Shown: piece by piece, positions 46,371-58,121 of the stretch | How positions within the stretch are numbered: the first letter of the stretch is position 1 | How the letters are laid out: each line of letters opens with the position of its first letter | NCBI GenBank assembly: GCA_024278175.1 | Contig: JAJRTS010000061.1 | Span: 80,176 to 144,175, forward strand | From: Gemmatimonadales bacterium | GTDB lineage: Bacteria > Gemmatimonadota > Glassbacteria > GWA2-58-10 | DNA length: 64,000 nt | Direction of reading: 5' to 3' | Position numbers and translations under genes: made by a program | Notes under the pieces: generated by a model | What the model was told of the DNA's origin: nothing | Database searches by the model: none | What the model saw: only the letters and a program-made list of their open reading frames with translations

Positions 46371-47150
46371 ATGACCAGAATTATAGCCGTGGCCAATCAG
46401 AAAGGCGGAGTGGGCAAGACCACCACTTCGATTAACCTGGCGGCATCGCTGGCGGTGGCCGAGATACCGACTCTGCTGGTGGATATCGACCCCCAGGCGA
46501 ACTGTACCAGTGGCATGGGCCAGAACCGGAACGAGATTGAGAACGACATTTACGACGTGGTGATCGGAGACCTGGCGCTCGATGGAGCGATCCGGCACAC
46601 GGAGCTCAAGTACCTGGATCTGGCGCCCGCCAGCCGGGATCTGTTCGGTGCGGAGGTGGAGCTGGTCGGGATGGCGAACCGCGAGTACCGGCTGCGCAAA
46701 GCGTTCAGCGGGATTGACGGCCGCTACGGCTATGTGATTATCGACTGCCCGCCGTCGCTGGGTATTCTCACGCTCAACGCGCTCTCCTGCGCCGATTCCG
46801 TGCTGATCCCGATCCAATGCGAATATTACGCGCTCGAGGGCCTCAGCCAGTTGGTCAATACGATTAAGCTGGTGGGCCGGAAACTGAATCCCCGGTTGCG
46901 GATCGAGGGGATTCTGATGACGATGTACGACTCGCGGCTTAACCTTTCTCAGCAGGTGGTTGAGGAAGCGCGCGGCTATTTTACCAACCAGGTGTACCGG
47001 ACGATGATTCCACGTAACGTGCGTCTGAGTGAGGCCCCGAGTTTCGGCAAGCCGATCATCCTCTACGACGCGTTATCCACTGGCGCTAAGAGCTATCTGG
47101 AACTGGCGCGGGAACTGATAGAAAATGAGCAGAAAAAGAAGGCTGGGTAA
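46371..47150 (+). CDS. parA: Chromosome partitioning ATPase ParA (Soj)
   Basis: 259 residues. A Walker-type ATPase that forms a dynamic nucleoid-bound gradient moving ParB-parS complexes. Deviant Walker A NQKGGVGKTTTSINLA (~9-24), A' motif LLVDIDPQANCTSG and Walker B VIIDCPPSLGILTLNAL are intact. No N-terminal HTH, so it is the chromosomal (type Ib-short) form. It overlaps parB by 26 bases; M23 peptidase and bactofilin genes follow in the same direction. No parS is seen near the operon itself; one parS-like palindrome is at 16052. Confidence 0.97.
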   Translation: MTRIIAVANQKGGVGKTTTSINLAASLAVAEIPTLLVDIDPQANCTSGMGQNRNEIENDIYDVVIGDLALDGAIRHTELKYLDLAPASRDLFGAEVELVGMANREYRLRKAFSGIDGRYGYVIIDCPPSLGILTLNALSCADSVLIPIQCEYYALEGLSQLVNTIKLVGRKLNPRLRIEGILMTMYDSRLNLSQQVVEEARGYFTNQVYRTMIPRNVRLSEAPSFGKPIILYDALSTGAKSYLELARELIENEQKKKAG

Positions 47151-48036
47151 GGGACTCTCCGCCCTGATCGGTGACAGCGAGGCCGAAGGCGTGCCGTTTG
47201 CGATCGAGGGTGGGCAGAGTGCGGCAAGCGCTACAAGCGCTCCGGCCACGGTGGCGGTCGCCGACATCGTGCCCAATCGCCATCAGCCGCGCCGTACGTT
47301 CGATCCGGCCGCGATCCGTCAACTGGCCGAGTCTATCGAGAGCCAGGGGCTGATTCAGCCGGTGGTGCTCAATGAGCGTGGTGATGGCGGCTACGAGTTG
47401 ATCAGCGGCGAGCGCCGCCTGCGGGCGGTGAAGAGCCTGGGTTGGCATACGGTCCCGGCGGTTGTCAGGAATGTGGACGAGGCGGCTCTGCTGGAGATGA
47501 CCCTGGTGGAGAACCTTCAGCGCGAGGACCTCGACCCGATTGAGGAAGCGGAGGGCTACCAGCAGTTGGCCGGGCTTTTCGATATGACCCAGGCCCGGAT
47601 AGCCAAGCGGGTGGGCAAGGACAGGAGTACCGTAACCAACGCGCTGCGACTGCTGAAACTTCCCGAGATTATCCGCCGCGACATCTCCGCCGGACTGCTG
47701 TCGGCCGGGCACGCCAGGCAGTTGCTCTCGCTCGATAACGAGGGTGAGCAGATCGAACTGGCGCGCCGGGTTATCAAGGAGGAAATGCCGGTACGTAAGC
47801 TGGAAAAACTGGTGCGTGACTGGAAAAAGCTTTCCGGTGGGGACAGGCGTCAGCGGCTTAATGAAGAAGAACTTACGGCAATTCGCGATCTGGAAGACCG
47901 GCTTCGCAGGGCGTTGAGCACTAAAGTGCGGATCAACAGCAGGGGCGATGGCAAGGGCCGGATAGAAATCGAATACTATTCCTTCGATGAGTTCGAGCGG
48001 TTGCTGGAACTTTTCGACGTGCCGCCGCTGGGATGA
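47125..48036 (+). CDS. parB: Chromosome partitioning protein ParB (Spo0J)
   Basis: 303 residues. Starts MSRKRRLGKGLSALIGDS, the short ParA-stimulating N-terminal peptide with basic residues. Then the CTPase/ParB nuclease-like domain with NRHQPRRTFD, GLIQPVVL and SGERRLRAVKSLG (the GERR CTP-binding box), ENLQREDLDPIEEAEGYQQL, and the parS-binding HTH domain (AKRVGKDRSTVTNALRLLKL). C-terminal dimerisation domain at ~260-303. It loads on parS and slides as a CTP clamp. All elements are intact and the pairing with parA is standard. Confidence 0.97.
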   Translation: MSRKRRLGKGLSALIGDSEAEGVPFAIEGGQSAASATSAPATVAVADIVPNRHQPRRTFDPAAIRQLAESIESQGLIQPVVLNERGDGGYELISGERRLRAVKSLGWHTVPAVVRNVDEAALLEMTLVENLQREDLDPIEEAEGYQQLAGLFDMTQARIAKRVGKDRSTVTNALRLLKLPEIIRRDISAGLLSAGHARQLLSLDNEGEQIELARRVIKEEMPVRKLEKLVRDWKKLSGGDRRQRLNEEELTAIRDLEDRLRRALSTKVRINSRGDGKGRIEIEYYSFDEFERLLELFDVPPLG

Positions 48037-48061
48037 TGCCACGGCAGGTGGGCGAGCCGTT

Positions 48062-48862
48062 ATGAAGCACATGACGCTGATGATAGTGCCTTACCAGGGT
48101 GCTGAGGTTCACAGCCTCAGAGTTCGCCACAGCGTGGTGAAGCTGTTGGCTGTGCTGAGTGCGGCAATCCTCTGTGCGCTGATCGGCGCGGCAATCTACC
48201 TGCGGCCGATGATTGAGAAGGCCAGTGAGTACGACAGGCTTAACGCCCAGAACCAGTTGCTGTCGCTGGAAAAGCAGAAGATCAGGGAGTTGAATCAGAA
48301 GATCATCGTGCTGGAGAAACTGGTGGCGAAAATTCACCTGGCCCAGGGCGTGGGTGAACACGAGGCGGCGGAGGCGGTGATCCGGCAGGATAAGGAGAAA
48401 GATACGGCTCTTGAAGAGTACGAGATTCCGCTGGAGAGCAGGAAATCTCTTTCATCTTCCACGATGGATAATTCCAGGCGCGACCCCCGCATCCCTTACG
48501 GAGCGCCCGTGGAGGAAAAGGGTTATATCAGCCGCCTGTATGACGAGGAAATCTATCATTTCGGGATCGATATAGCGCTCAAGAAGGGTACTCCGGTCAG
48601 GGCCACGGCGGACGGGACTGTCAGTGTGGCGGAGAAAAGCGATGACCTGGGGTACTACGTGATGATCAAACATGCCAGTGGCTATAGTACGTTGTACGCA
48701 CACAACAGCTCTCTGGCGGTGGAAAGTGGAGACCGGGTGCGCAGGGGCGATCTGATCGCCTACAGCGGTAATCTGGGTCAAAGCAGCGGTCCTCACCTGC
48801 ATTACGCTATCCTGGACAAAGACGGCAATCCAGTGGACCCGATGCCGTTTCTGGAACCATAA
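48062..48862 (+). CDS. M23 family metallopeptidase, membrane-anchored
   Basis: 266 residues from ATG 48062; the frame extends upstream into parB but that part is not conserved. One transmembrane helix (VVKLLAVLSAAILCALIGAA, ~25-44) is followed by a coiled coil (~50-90). The C-terminal LytM/M23 domain has HFGIDIALKKGTPVRATADG (HxxxD), GYSTLYAHNS and GPHLHYAILD (HxH), so the zinc site is complete and it should be an active endopeptidase on peptidoglycan cross-links. It lies between parB and a bactofilin gene, an arrangement known in several groups where bactofilin positions an M23 enzyme to shape the cell. Confidence 0.92.
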   Translation: MKHMTLMIVPYQGAEVHSLRVRHSVVKLLAVLSAAILCALIGAAIYLRPMIEKASEYDRLNAQNQLLSLEKQKIRELNQKIIVLEKLVAKIHLAQGVGEHEAAEAVIRQDKEKDTALEEYEIPLESRKSLSSSTMDNSRRDPRIPYGAPVEEKGYISRLYDEEIYHFGIDIALKKGTPVRATADGTVSVAEKSDDLGYYVMIKHASGYSTLYAHNSSLAVESGDRVRRGDLIAYSGNLGQSSGPHLHYAILDKDGNPVDPMPFLEP

Positions 48863-48885
48863 GCAACTCTGCCAGAGGAATGACG

Positions 48886-49374
48886 ATGAGCGATAAGATG
48901 AAGGAAGGCGAGCGGCTGAACACGATAATCGGTCAGGGAACGGTCCTCAAGGGCGAATGCTCGGTCAATGGCACTGTTCGGATCGATGGCATTATCGATG
49001 GCTCACTCAAGGCCACCGGAGTGGCGATCATGGGCAAGAGCGGCCAGGTCAAGGGTGACCTGCTTGCCGATAGCGCGATAGTGGGCGGAGTGGTCGAGGG
49101 TAGCGTGATGGCCGAGGGCCGCCTGGAGCTTCAGAGCGGCGCCAGGGTGGAGGGCCATGTCAAGGCCAAGAAACTGGTGGTTGAGGAGGGAGTGTTCTTC
49201 CAGGGGTCCTGCAACATGGAGGAGAAGCGGGCCAAGGGCAAAACCGCGCCGCGCTTTGAGATCGACGAGAAAGCCGGAGGGGAAGCCAATAAAGATCAAG
49301 TGGTAAAAAAAATAGAGGAGGCGGGTAAAGGGGACGACAGCGGGGAGATTACTTTCCGCGGCGAACCGATCTGA
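48886..49374 (+). CDS. Bactofilin (polymer-forming cytoskeletal protein)
   Basis: 162 residues from ATG 48886, preferred over ATG 48880 because AGAGGA sits six bases before it. A right-handed beta-helix of bactofilin type: NTIIGQGTVLKGECSVNGTV, IDGIIDGSLKATG, SGQVKGDLLADSAIVGGVVE and SGARVEGHVKAKKLVVEEG. Bactofilins polymerise without nucleotide into filaments at the inner membrane, positioning cell-wall enzymes or ParABS. A charged tail follows the helix (~120-162, Lys/Glu-rich). Position after parAB and an M23 gene supports a link between segregation, wall remodelling and cytoskeleton, as in Myxococcus PadC/BacNOP. Confidence 0.92.
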   Translation: MSDKMKEGERLNTIIGQGTVLKGECSVNGTVRIDGIIDGSLKATGVAIMGKSGQVKGDLLADSAIVGGVVEGSVMAEGRLELQSGARVEGHVKAKKLVVEEGVFFQGSCNMEEKRAKGKTAPRFEIDEKAGGEANKDQVVKKIEEAGKGDDSGEITFRGEPI

Positions 49375-49412
49375 TCCGCCGGGCCGGGGTTGTCGGGTTC
49401 GCCGGAGGGAAT

Positions 49413-49452
49413 AGCCGGTCCCCATTACGCAGTAAAGCCGGCTGATTTTTTT
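49413..49452 (+). terminator. Terminator between bactofilin gene and atp operon
   Basis: AGCCGG (49413-49418) pairs with CCGGCT (49438-49443) across a 19-base loop, followed by GA and seven T (49446-49452). It separates the plus-strand par/bactofilin genes from the convergent atp operon. Confidence 0.5.
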
Positions 49453-49469
49453 GTACACCGGGCCCCACG

Positions 49470-49886
49470 TTATTCCGCGCTTTTTTCCGCGGCGCGGACC
49501 ACTGCTCTGGCCTCTTCCAGTTCAGCGCCCAGCCGGTGTTTCTCAGTTCTTTCCTCCGCGCCGGCGTAACTGTTTTCCAGCCGGGCCTGCCTGTCACGGG
49601 CCTCGTTCAGATCGACTCCGGCCGCATCGACCGCCTTATCGGCCAGCACTATCACGCTGTTGTCCTTTACCTGCAGGAACCCGCCGGATACCGCGTAGTA
49701 ACTGCGCTCGTCACCGCTGGTCAGCTTGAGCACTCCACTGCCCAGCGCCGCCATCAACGGAGCGTGGCCGCCGAGAACTCCCAGCATCCCATCGACAGCC
49801 GGAGCCACAACCGAGCGGACCTCGCCATCGAACAGTACTTTTTCAGGTGTTATCAGCCTGGTGTTAAGCACCTGGACAGAAGGCAT
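49470..49886 (-). CDS. atpC: F1 ATP synthase epsilon subunit
   Basis: 138 residues from ATG 49886, with GGAGG before it (the open frame starts 9 codons earlier). Beta-sandwich domain: LNTRLITPEKVLFDGEVRSV, GMLGVLGGHAPLMAAL and YYAVSGGFLQVKDNSVIVLA; the C-terminal helical hairpin (~90-138) is present, so inhibition of ATP hydrolysis by the extended epsilon is possible. It is the last gene of the ten-gene atp operon, 59 bases after atpD. Confidence 0.96.
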   Translation of the reverse strand: MPSVQVLNTRLITPEKVLFDGEVRSVVAPAVDGMLGVLGGHAPLMAALGSGVLKLTSGDERSYYAVSGGFLQVKDNSVIVLADKAVDAAGVDLNEARDRQARLENSYAGAEERTEKHRLGAELEEARAVVRAAEKSAE

Positions 49887-49945
49887 GCGTGCCCTCCAAA
49901 GGTTTTTATCCAAAAGTTAAGGGTGAAACGCACTGATTGCGCACT

Positions 49946-51394
<1,449 letters not shown>

Positions 51395-51418
51395 TCAATC
51401 AGTTATTCTCCAGACTTA

Positions 51419-52288
51419 TCAATCCAGCGCGTCGCTGGCGCCGACAATCTCCGTGAGCTCACTGGTAATCTGGGCCTGCCGCTGACGGTTGTAGGTGCGT
51501 GTCAGGTTGGAGATCATTTCGTCGGCGTTGTCCGTGGCCTGTTTCATCGCCCGGCGGCGGGCAGACTGCTCACTGGCGATATTCTCGGCCACCACACGGT
51601 AAACCATGCTCTGGACGTACATCGGCAGCAACGTATCGATAATGGCCGCGGCAGAAGGCTCGAAAATGAAATCGGTCTCGCTCTCCTCGCGTTCCTGGCC
51701 CCTGGGGGGCTTTATCGGCAGCAACTGCTCGGTTGCCACTTCCTGGGTGCCGGCGGAAATATAGTGGCTGTAGATCACTTCCACCCGGTCAAGCTCACCG
51801 GTCAGGAACCGGTCCATCAGCATCTGCGCAATCCGGCGGGTATCCTCGCTCTCGCAGGTCTCGTTCACCTGAACGTCGCTGTAAAAGGTATCGATATCCT
51901 GGTGCTTGAGGAATCCCAGCGCTTTTTTGCCGATAGCGTAGAGATCGACTTGCAAGTCTTGCCGGGTGTATTGATTATAGAGCGCCCGCGCCCGGCGGTT
52001 CAGTCCGGAGTTAAACGCTCCGCACATTCCACGGTTCGAGGTGATATAGAGCAGGGCTACCCGCCGCGGATGCTCCCTGTGCTCCATCAGCGGATGGCTG
52101 CTGGCCTCCGGAGCCGAGCAAAGCTGACGCAGGACCTCGACCAGGTTATTGGAGTAGGGGCGCGAGGAGGTGACAATGCGCTGCCACTTTTGCATCTTGC
52201 TCGTGGCCACCATCTCCATGGTGCGGGTAATCTTGCGGGTCTTGGTTACTCCTGTGATCCGCTTCTTGATGTCGCGTGCTTTAGCCAT
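51419..52288 (-). CDS. atpG: F1 ATP synthase gamma subunit
   Basis: 289 residues. The central rotor shaft. N-terminal helix MAKARDIKKRITGVTKTRKI and C-terminal helix RRAMKQATDNADEMISNLTR with NRQRQAQITSELTEIVGAS form the coiled-coil axle; the middle Rossmann-like domain has TSNRGMCGAFNS. Length normal. A 205-base gap separates it from atpA, longer than the other spacers; I see no gene or hairpin in it. Confidence 0.97.
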   Translation of the reverse strand: MAKARDIKKRITGVTKTRKITRTMEMVATSKMQKWQRIVTSSRPYSNNLVEVLRQLCSAPEASSHPLMEHREHPRRVALLYITSNRGMCGAFNSGLNRRARALYNQYTRQDLQVDLYAIGKKALGFLKHQDIDTFYSDVQVNETCESEDTRRIAQMLMDRFLTGELDRVEVIYSHYISAGTQEVATEQLLPIKPPRGQEREESETDFIFEPSAAAIIDTLLPMYVQSMVYRVVAENIASEQSARRRAMKQATDNADEMISNLTRTYNRQRQAQITSELTEIVGASDALD

Positions 52289-52493
52289 ACTTTAAAGTGA
52301 CTCCCCCGGGTAAACCGGAGCTTATCCTGCTTGTCCGGGTGCTTAAAACGTGTTGAAAAATAACGGCCCACATTGGAACTGCACTGTCAGGGATCAGCCG
52401 AAAGAGTGCTTTAGATGCCCTTTTGAGAAACTGAGAAAGTAAAATATTAATTTCAGGGCCGTTTCATATTTTTCAGACCACCCTGAAGTTCAG

Positions 52494-54035
<1,542 letters not shown>

Positions 54036-54050
54036 AAAACCGCCCCGTCC

Positions 54051-54596
54051 TTAGATTTTCGCCTTTAGCATCTGGTTGGAAAGAAGCTGAATACGCCTGC
54101 GTAAACTGCCGTCGTATACCACATCGCCGATCCGGCAGACCAGTCCAGCCACCAGCGAACTGTCCACGCTGGCCCGGATCACCACTTCCTGTTTGAGGTG
54201 AGCGGCGATCTTGCTTGCCAGCGATTTCTGCTCACTCTCGGTGAGCGCTCTGGCGCTGGTGGCCGTGACCTCGATGCGGTTGTAGTGCTTGTTCAGCAAT
54301 TCTTCGTAGTCGGCGCCGATAGCTTCGAGCTGATCGAGCCTGCGCTTGGCGCAGGTGACCAGCAGGAACTTGACAACCTCGGGTTCCAGCTTGCCCGTGA
54401 GCGCCTTGCGCAGCACCTCGATCTTGGTGTCTGTGCTGATCTGCGGCGCCAGCAGGAATCCACCGATCAGCTTGTGGGCGTGGACCAGCTCGATAAAAGC
54501 AGCCAACTGGGCCCCAACCCGGTCAAGCTTGTCTTCCCGCCGGGCCAGCATGAACAGCGCCCGGGCATATTCCTTTGATACGGTAGTGGTCCTCAT
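54051..54596 (-). CDS. atpH: F1 ATP synthase delta subunit
   Basis: 181 residues. Links the top of F1 to the b-subunit stator. Family pattern: VSKEYARALFMLARREDKLD at the N-terminus, a helical bundle, and at the C-terminus VIRASVDSSLVAGLVCRIGD followed by GSLRRRIQLLSNQML. It overlaps the end of atpF by four bases. Confidence 0.95.
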   Translation of the reverse strand: MRTTTVSKEYARALFMLARREDKLDRVGAQLAAFIELVHAHKLIGGFLLAPQISTDTKIEVLRKALTGKLEPEVVKFLLVTCAKRRLDQLEAIGADYEELLNKHYNRIEVTATSARALTESEQKSLASKIAAHLKQEVVIRASVDSSLVAGLVCRIGDVVYDGSLRRRIQLLSNQMLKAKI

Positions 54597-55099
54597 TTCA
54601 CCTCTGCATCGATCTGGGCGATTGCCTTTTCGATGAACTCCCGGTGTTCGGCGTCCTCGAGTTTCATGTTGATCAACTGTTCGGCTGCCTTGAGACTTAT
54701 CCTGACCACGTCCTCCCTGATCTCGGCGCTGGCCTTTTCGCGCTCGCGCACGATCTCCGCCTTCGCCTTCTCCGCCATGTCGAGTGTTTCGCGCCGTGCT
54801 TTTTCAACTAACTCATCGGCGGTCTTTTTTGCTCTCGACTTGCCGTCGCCGATCATCCGGTTCACCTCGTCACGGGCCTCGGCAAGTTGCTGCTCGTACT
54901 TTTCGAGCAGCTTTCCGGCCTCGTCCCTGGCCTTTCCGGCCTCGTCGAACATCGCCTTGAGCGACTCCTCGCGACGGTCCACGGCTGCAATCACCGGGCC
55001 CCAGACGAACTTCTTGAGCAGAACAAGAAGAATGAGGAACGTGACAACGGTCCAGATTATCAGGCCAGGACTTACCTGTAGGAGACTATCCTGTGCCAT
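54593..55099 (-). CDS. atpF: F0 ATP synthase subunit b
   Basis: 168 residues. One N-terminal membrane helix (GLIIWTVVTFLILLVLLKKF, ~12-31) then a long charged right-handed coiled coil to the C-terminus, forming the peripheral stator stalk. The WGPVIAAVDRREESLKAM segment after the helix is typical. A single b gene is present, so the stalk should be a homodimer (no b' gene as in cyanobacteria and alpha-proteobacteria). Confidence 0.96.
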   Translation of the reverse strand: MAQDSLLQVSPGLIIWTVVTFLILLVLLKKFVWGPVIAAVDRREESLKAMFDEAGKARDEAGKLLEKYEQQLAEARDEVNRMIGDGKSRAKKTADELVEKARRETLDMAEKAKAEIVREREKASAEIREDVVRISLKAAEQLINMKLEDAEHREFIEKAIAQIDAEVK

Positions 55100-55137
55100 A
55101 GACTATTCACCGTCCTTTCGCCCTGCCAAGGCGCGGA

Positions 55138-55362
55138 TTACTTGAAAGCCAGCAGGATGCAGATAACCAGGGCGAAAAACGCGATACCTTCGATCAGCGC
55201 CGCGGCGATAATCATCCCGGTGCGGATATCACCGGAGGCTTCGGGCTGACGGGCCATGCCCTGGAGAGCGCCATCAGCCAGCCGGCCGATGCCGTAACCA
55301 GCGCCGATAACTGCCAGACCGGCACCCAGACCGGCGGCGAGATGAGCGATCATTCCTTCCAT
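55138..55362 (-). CDS. atpE: F0 ATP synthase subunit c
   Basis: 74 residues, two membrane helices joined by the polar loop ARQPEASGDIRT. The ion-binding Glu is E58 in AALIEGIAFFALVI. A sodium-type c ring needs Gln in helix 1 and a Ser/Thr after the Glu; here helix 1 has GYGIGRLA and the Glu is followed by Gly, so a proton-driven ring is predicted (inference from known Na+ motifs). Good ribosome site GGAGGA just upstream. Confidence 0.97.
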   Translation of the reverse strand: MEGMIAHLAAGLGAGLAVIGAGYGIGRLADGALQGMARQPEASGDIRTGMIIAAALIEGIAFFALVICILLAFK

Positions 55363-55434
55363 CTGTTTCCTCCTTGGGAAAGCTGATAGGTAGTTCAGAG
55401 AGTTAAGATCAGTTGCTTTGTCACTCTTGCCGGA

Positions 55435-56322
55435 CTAATGCTCCGGGTGGATCGCCATGTTAATGAATATTATCGATAGCAGGGTAAAAATGAACGCCTG
55501 CAGAAACGCAACGAACAACTCCAGCATGTAGATAAAGAGCGCGAACGCTATCGACGCCGGGGCCACGAAAAGGCTGTGGAAGATGAAGATCAGCCCGATA
55601 AAAGTGTAGATTACGATATGTCCGGCGGTCATGTTGGCAAAAAGTCGAATGGTGAGGGCGAAACCCTTGATGAAAATACCGATCACCTCGATAGGGAACA
55701 GCAACGGGATCAGCGCCACCGGGACACCCGAGGGGACCAGGTTCTTCCAGAACTTGAGAGGCCCCTGCTCCAACATGCCCATGAAAAAGATCGTCAACAG
55801 GGTAATTCCGCTCAGCGCGGCGCAGACAGCCATGTTCGAGGTGGCGGTGGCCAGGCCCGGGAACTCGATCCCGCCGATACCGAAGTGGGGGATCGGGATC
55901 AAGCCCATCAGGTTGCAGAACAGGACGAAAAAGAACTGGGTCAGGAAAAACGGGAGGTAGCGGCGGCCGTTGGACTCACCCATGATCGGGTAGACCATCT
56001 GGCTGCGGACATAGATCACGAAGGGTTCGAGGAAATTGAGGTAGCGCCCCCGGAGGTTGCCGCCTGACTGTTTGCTGGACAGGATGCGAAATAAAATAAA
56101 AATCAGCGCGGCGGCGATCCACATGTTGAATACTGCCCTGGTAATCGACAGATCGAGCCATTGCAGGCCGAACGGTCTCCAGTCGATCTTGAGCACGTAG
56201 GTGTCGAAAGTGTGCTCTATCAACTCGCGCATGATTTCGCCCGCGCCATGGGCCGCTTCTCCCGCCGGGGCCGCGCCGTGTGCCGCCCCGCCGGGATCGG
56301 CTGCGTAAAGTAGCTGTGCCAT
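55435..56322 (-). CDS. atpB: F0 ATP synthase subunit a
   Basis: 295 residues. Forms the proton half-channels beside the c ring. An extra N-terminal segment of ~30 residues, Ala/Gly/His-rich (AADPGGAAHGAAPAGEAAHG), precedes the helices. The essential Arg is in FIKGFALTIRLFANMTAGHI (~225), followed by the C-terminal helix pair ELFVAFLQAFIFTLLSIIFI. Length is longer than E. coli (271) because of the N-terminal lead, which is likely periplasmic. Confidence 0.97.
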   Translation of the reverse strand: MAQLLYAADPGGAAHGAAPAGEAAHGAGEIMRELIEHTFDTYVLKIDWRPFGLQWLDLSITRAVFNMWIAAALIFILFRILSSKQSGGNLRGRYLNFLEPFVIYVRSQMVYPIMGESNGRRYLPFFLTQFFFVLFCNLMGLIPIPHFGIGGIEFPGLATATSNMAVCAALSGITLLTIFFMGMLEQGPLKFWKNLVPSGVPVALIPLLFPIEVIGIFIKGFALTIRLFANMTAGHIVIYTFIGLIFIFHSLFVAPASIAFALFIYMLELFVAFLQAFIFTLLSIIFINMAIHPEH

Positions 56323-56399
56323 AGTTGATTGCCGTAGAGCTTAATTAGGGGCGCCCTCAATAAAACGTTAACGCCCGCAAATAAAATATTTCAACGCGT

Positions 56400-56753
56400 T
56401 TAATTGATGTTGCGTTGTTTCAGCGACGGCAGCGCAAACGTGTGTTCAAGGACCATCATCACCACGTAACTCACCAGGCAACTGCCCACCAGTTCGGCGG
56501 CCGGGAGATTGAAAAGGTCGATTCCCAGCGTCAGCAGCAGCAGAGCCAGAGCGAGTCTGGCAGCCATGCCGCCCAGTACGAGCTTGAGAAAACGATTCGA
56601 GTCCGAACCAGGTACTTTCATCAGCAGGGCGAATCCAAGCCAGGACAGCCCCAGGCTGATCGCTCCCCCATAGCAGACCGCCAGCCACCGGACCAGTCCA
56701 AGTGGCGCCAGGTAACAGGCAGCGACAAGAAATGCGTACAGGAAAGCCGTCAA
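56400..56753 (-). CDS. AtpI-like ATP synthase assembly membrane protein
   Basis: 117 residues with four predicted membrane helices (FLYAFLVAACYLAPLGLV, LAVCYGGAISLGLSWLGFAL, LVLGGMAARLALALLLLTLG and LVGSCLVSYVVMMVLEHTFA). The spacing and the motif GG-ARL in helix 3 fit the ATP synthase I/AtpI group that sits before atpB and helps c-ring assembly. Sequence similarity to E. coli AtpI is weak, so the call rests on length, topology and position, 77 bases before atpB. Confidence 0.7.
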   Translation of the reverse strand: MTAFLYAFLVAACYLAPLGLVRWLAVCYGGAISLGLSWLGFALLMKVPGSDSNRFLKLVLGGMAARLALALLLLTLGIDLFNLPAAELVGSCLVSYVVMMVLEHTFALPSLKQRNIN

Positions 56754-56833
56754 TGCAAAGAATTTTCTGCCGGGAGTAATATTTCGCTCCGGTTGCCGCT
56801 GTCAATTCATCGTACCGGTTGCGGGGAGACTGC

Positions 56834-57103
56834 TCATCGTCCGGTACGTTTCCGGTCTCCGGGATTGGAGAGGCCGGAAAGTGTCTTGAACATACTGTAG
56901 AACCCGGCCGCGAAACCGAGCGCCGCACCCAGAATCAACAACCAGGGCTCGGTGCCCAGGCGGGAGTCCAGATAGCGGCCGGCCAGCAGGAAAACGATAA
57001 TGAAAGTCGCCAGTTCGATACCAATCCCCGTGTAGGTCCCGATGGAACCGAGCGTACTTTTCTGCTTGCCGTCTTTGTCACCGTTCAGATTCACCTGAAC
57101 CAC
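56834..57103 (-). CDS. atpZ: AtpZ-like F0F1 ATPase accessory protein
   Basis: 89 residues. Two membrane helices (GIGIELATFIIVFLLAGRYL and LLILGAALGFAAGFYSMF) joined by DSRLGTEPW, the AtpZ/AtpI (putative gene 1) pattern 'G...lD...gt.P......g..lG...g'. In several bacteria AtpZ with AtpI helps Mg2+ uptake or c-ring assembly. It is the first gene of the atp operon, with the promoter ~100 bases upstream. Confidence 0.82.
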   Translation of the reverse strand: MVQVNLNGDKDGKQKSTLGSIGTYTGIGIELATFIIVFLLAGRYLDSRLGTEPWLLILGAALGFAAGFYSMFKTLSGLSNPGDRKRTGR

Positions 57104-57205
57104 AAAGTAGCAAAAAGGGCTGTAAAAATCAAAGCTTTTTCGCGCCGGATGCGCTGCAACTCAAGGCCATAACAGAATGCTAGCCGATAGCAGCAACCGT
57201 GCCTG

Positions 57206-57234
57206 ATTGTACCCGATAAGCTAACTGTTGGCAA
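57206..57234 (-). promoter_or_regulatory. Sigma-70-type promoter of the atp operon
   Basis: Minus strand: TTGCCA (57234-57229), 17-base spacer, TACAAT (57211-57206). Five of six bases in each hexamer match consensus; it is ~100 bases before atpZ and in the right direction. Confidence 0.65.
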
Positions 57235-57316
57235 GAAAAAAATATAGCGGGATCGGACAAGCGGGAGCAGAGGGGGGAGCGGGGCGAAATCATTCAGCAA
57301 TTGGGCGGCCGATATC

Positions 57317-58099
57317 CTATTTCCGCACGCACACGCCCTTCTTGGCCAGAAAATTTTTGGCCTCGGTCACGCTGTATTCGCGGAAGTGGAAAATACTGGC
57401 GGCCAGCACGGCGTCCGCCTTGCCCTTCACCAGCCCGTCGTAGAGGTGCTCCAGGTTGCCCACGCCGCCGGAGGCGATCACCGGTATCTCCAGGTTTTCG
57501 CTCACCGCCGCGGTCAGCTCCAGGTCGAAACCCTCCTTGCTGCCGTCGCGGTCCATGCTGGTCAGCAGGATTTCGCCCGCGCCGAGTTGCTGGATCCTGA
57601 TCGCCCATTTCACCGCGTCCAGCCCGGTGGGGTTGCGTCCGCCGTGGGTATAGACTTCCCAGTTGCCCAGCGCCCCGCGCGCGGGGTCAAAGTCCGCCCT
57701 GCGCTTGGCGTCGATAGCCACCACGATACACTGGCTGCCGAACCGCTGTGCACTGGTGGTAACAACGGTGGGGTCATTGATCGCGGCGGTGTTGATACTG
57801 ACCTTGTCCGCGCCGCTCTTGAGCATCAGGCGCACGTCGTCCACCGTGCGGATCCCTCCGCCGATAGTGAACGGGATAAAAACCTCGTCGCTGACCCGGC
57901 GGGCCAGCTCCAGCACTGTCTCCCGCTTCTCGTGGCTGGCGGTGATATCGAGAAACACCAGCTCGTCGGCTTTCTGCTCTTCGTAGTAACGGGCCTGCTC
58001 CACCGGATCACCGGCGTCGATCAGGTTGACGAACTGCACTCCCTTTACCACCCGGCCCTTGTCGATATCGAGGCAGGGGATTATCCGTTTTGCCAGCAT
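57317..58099 (-). CDS. hisF: Imidazole glycerol phosphate synthase, cyclase subunit
   Basis: 260 residues from ATG 58099, eight bases after GGAG (the frame begins 13 codons earlier). Uses ammonia from HisH to close the imidazole ring, yielding IGP and AICAR. TIM barrel with catalytic Asp in [20 protein letters not shown] (D11), the phosphate loops [12 protein letters not shown] and the second Asp in IVVAIDAKR, ending with [14 protein letters not shown]. Normal length. Last gene of the his cluster. Confidence 0.97.
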   Translation of the reverse strand: MLAKRIIPCLDIDKGRVVKGVQFVNLIDAGDPVEQARYYEEQKADELVFLDITASHEKRETVLELARRVSDEVFIPFTIGGGIRTVDDVRLMLKSGADKVSINTAAINDPTVVTTSAQRFGSQCIVVAIDAKRRADFDPARGALGNWEVYTHGGRNPTGLDAVKWAIRIQQLGAGEILLTSMDRDGSKEGFDLELTAAVSENLEIPVIASGGVGNLEHLYDGLVKGKADAVLAASIFHFREYSVTEAKNFLAKKGVCVRK

Positions 58100-58121
58100 C
58101 GGTTTTTCTCCGTAGTTTTCA

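Noticed and set aside
55138..55362. Sodium-type ATP synthase c subunit
   Set aside because: Helix 1 lacks the Gln and the residue after the key Glu is Gly, so the sodium-binding signature is not met.
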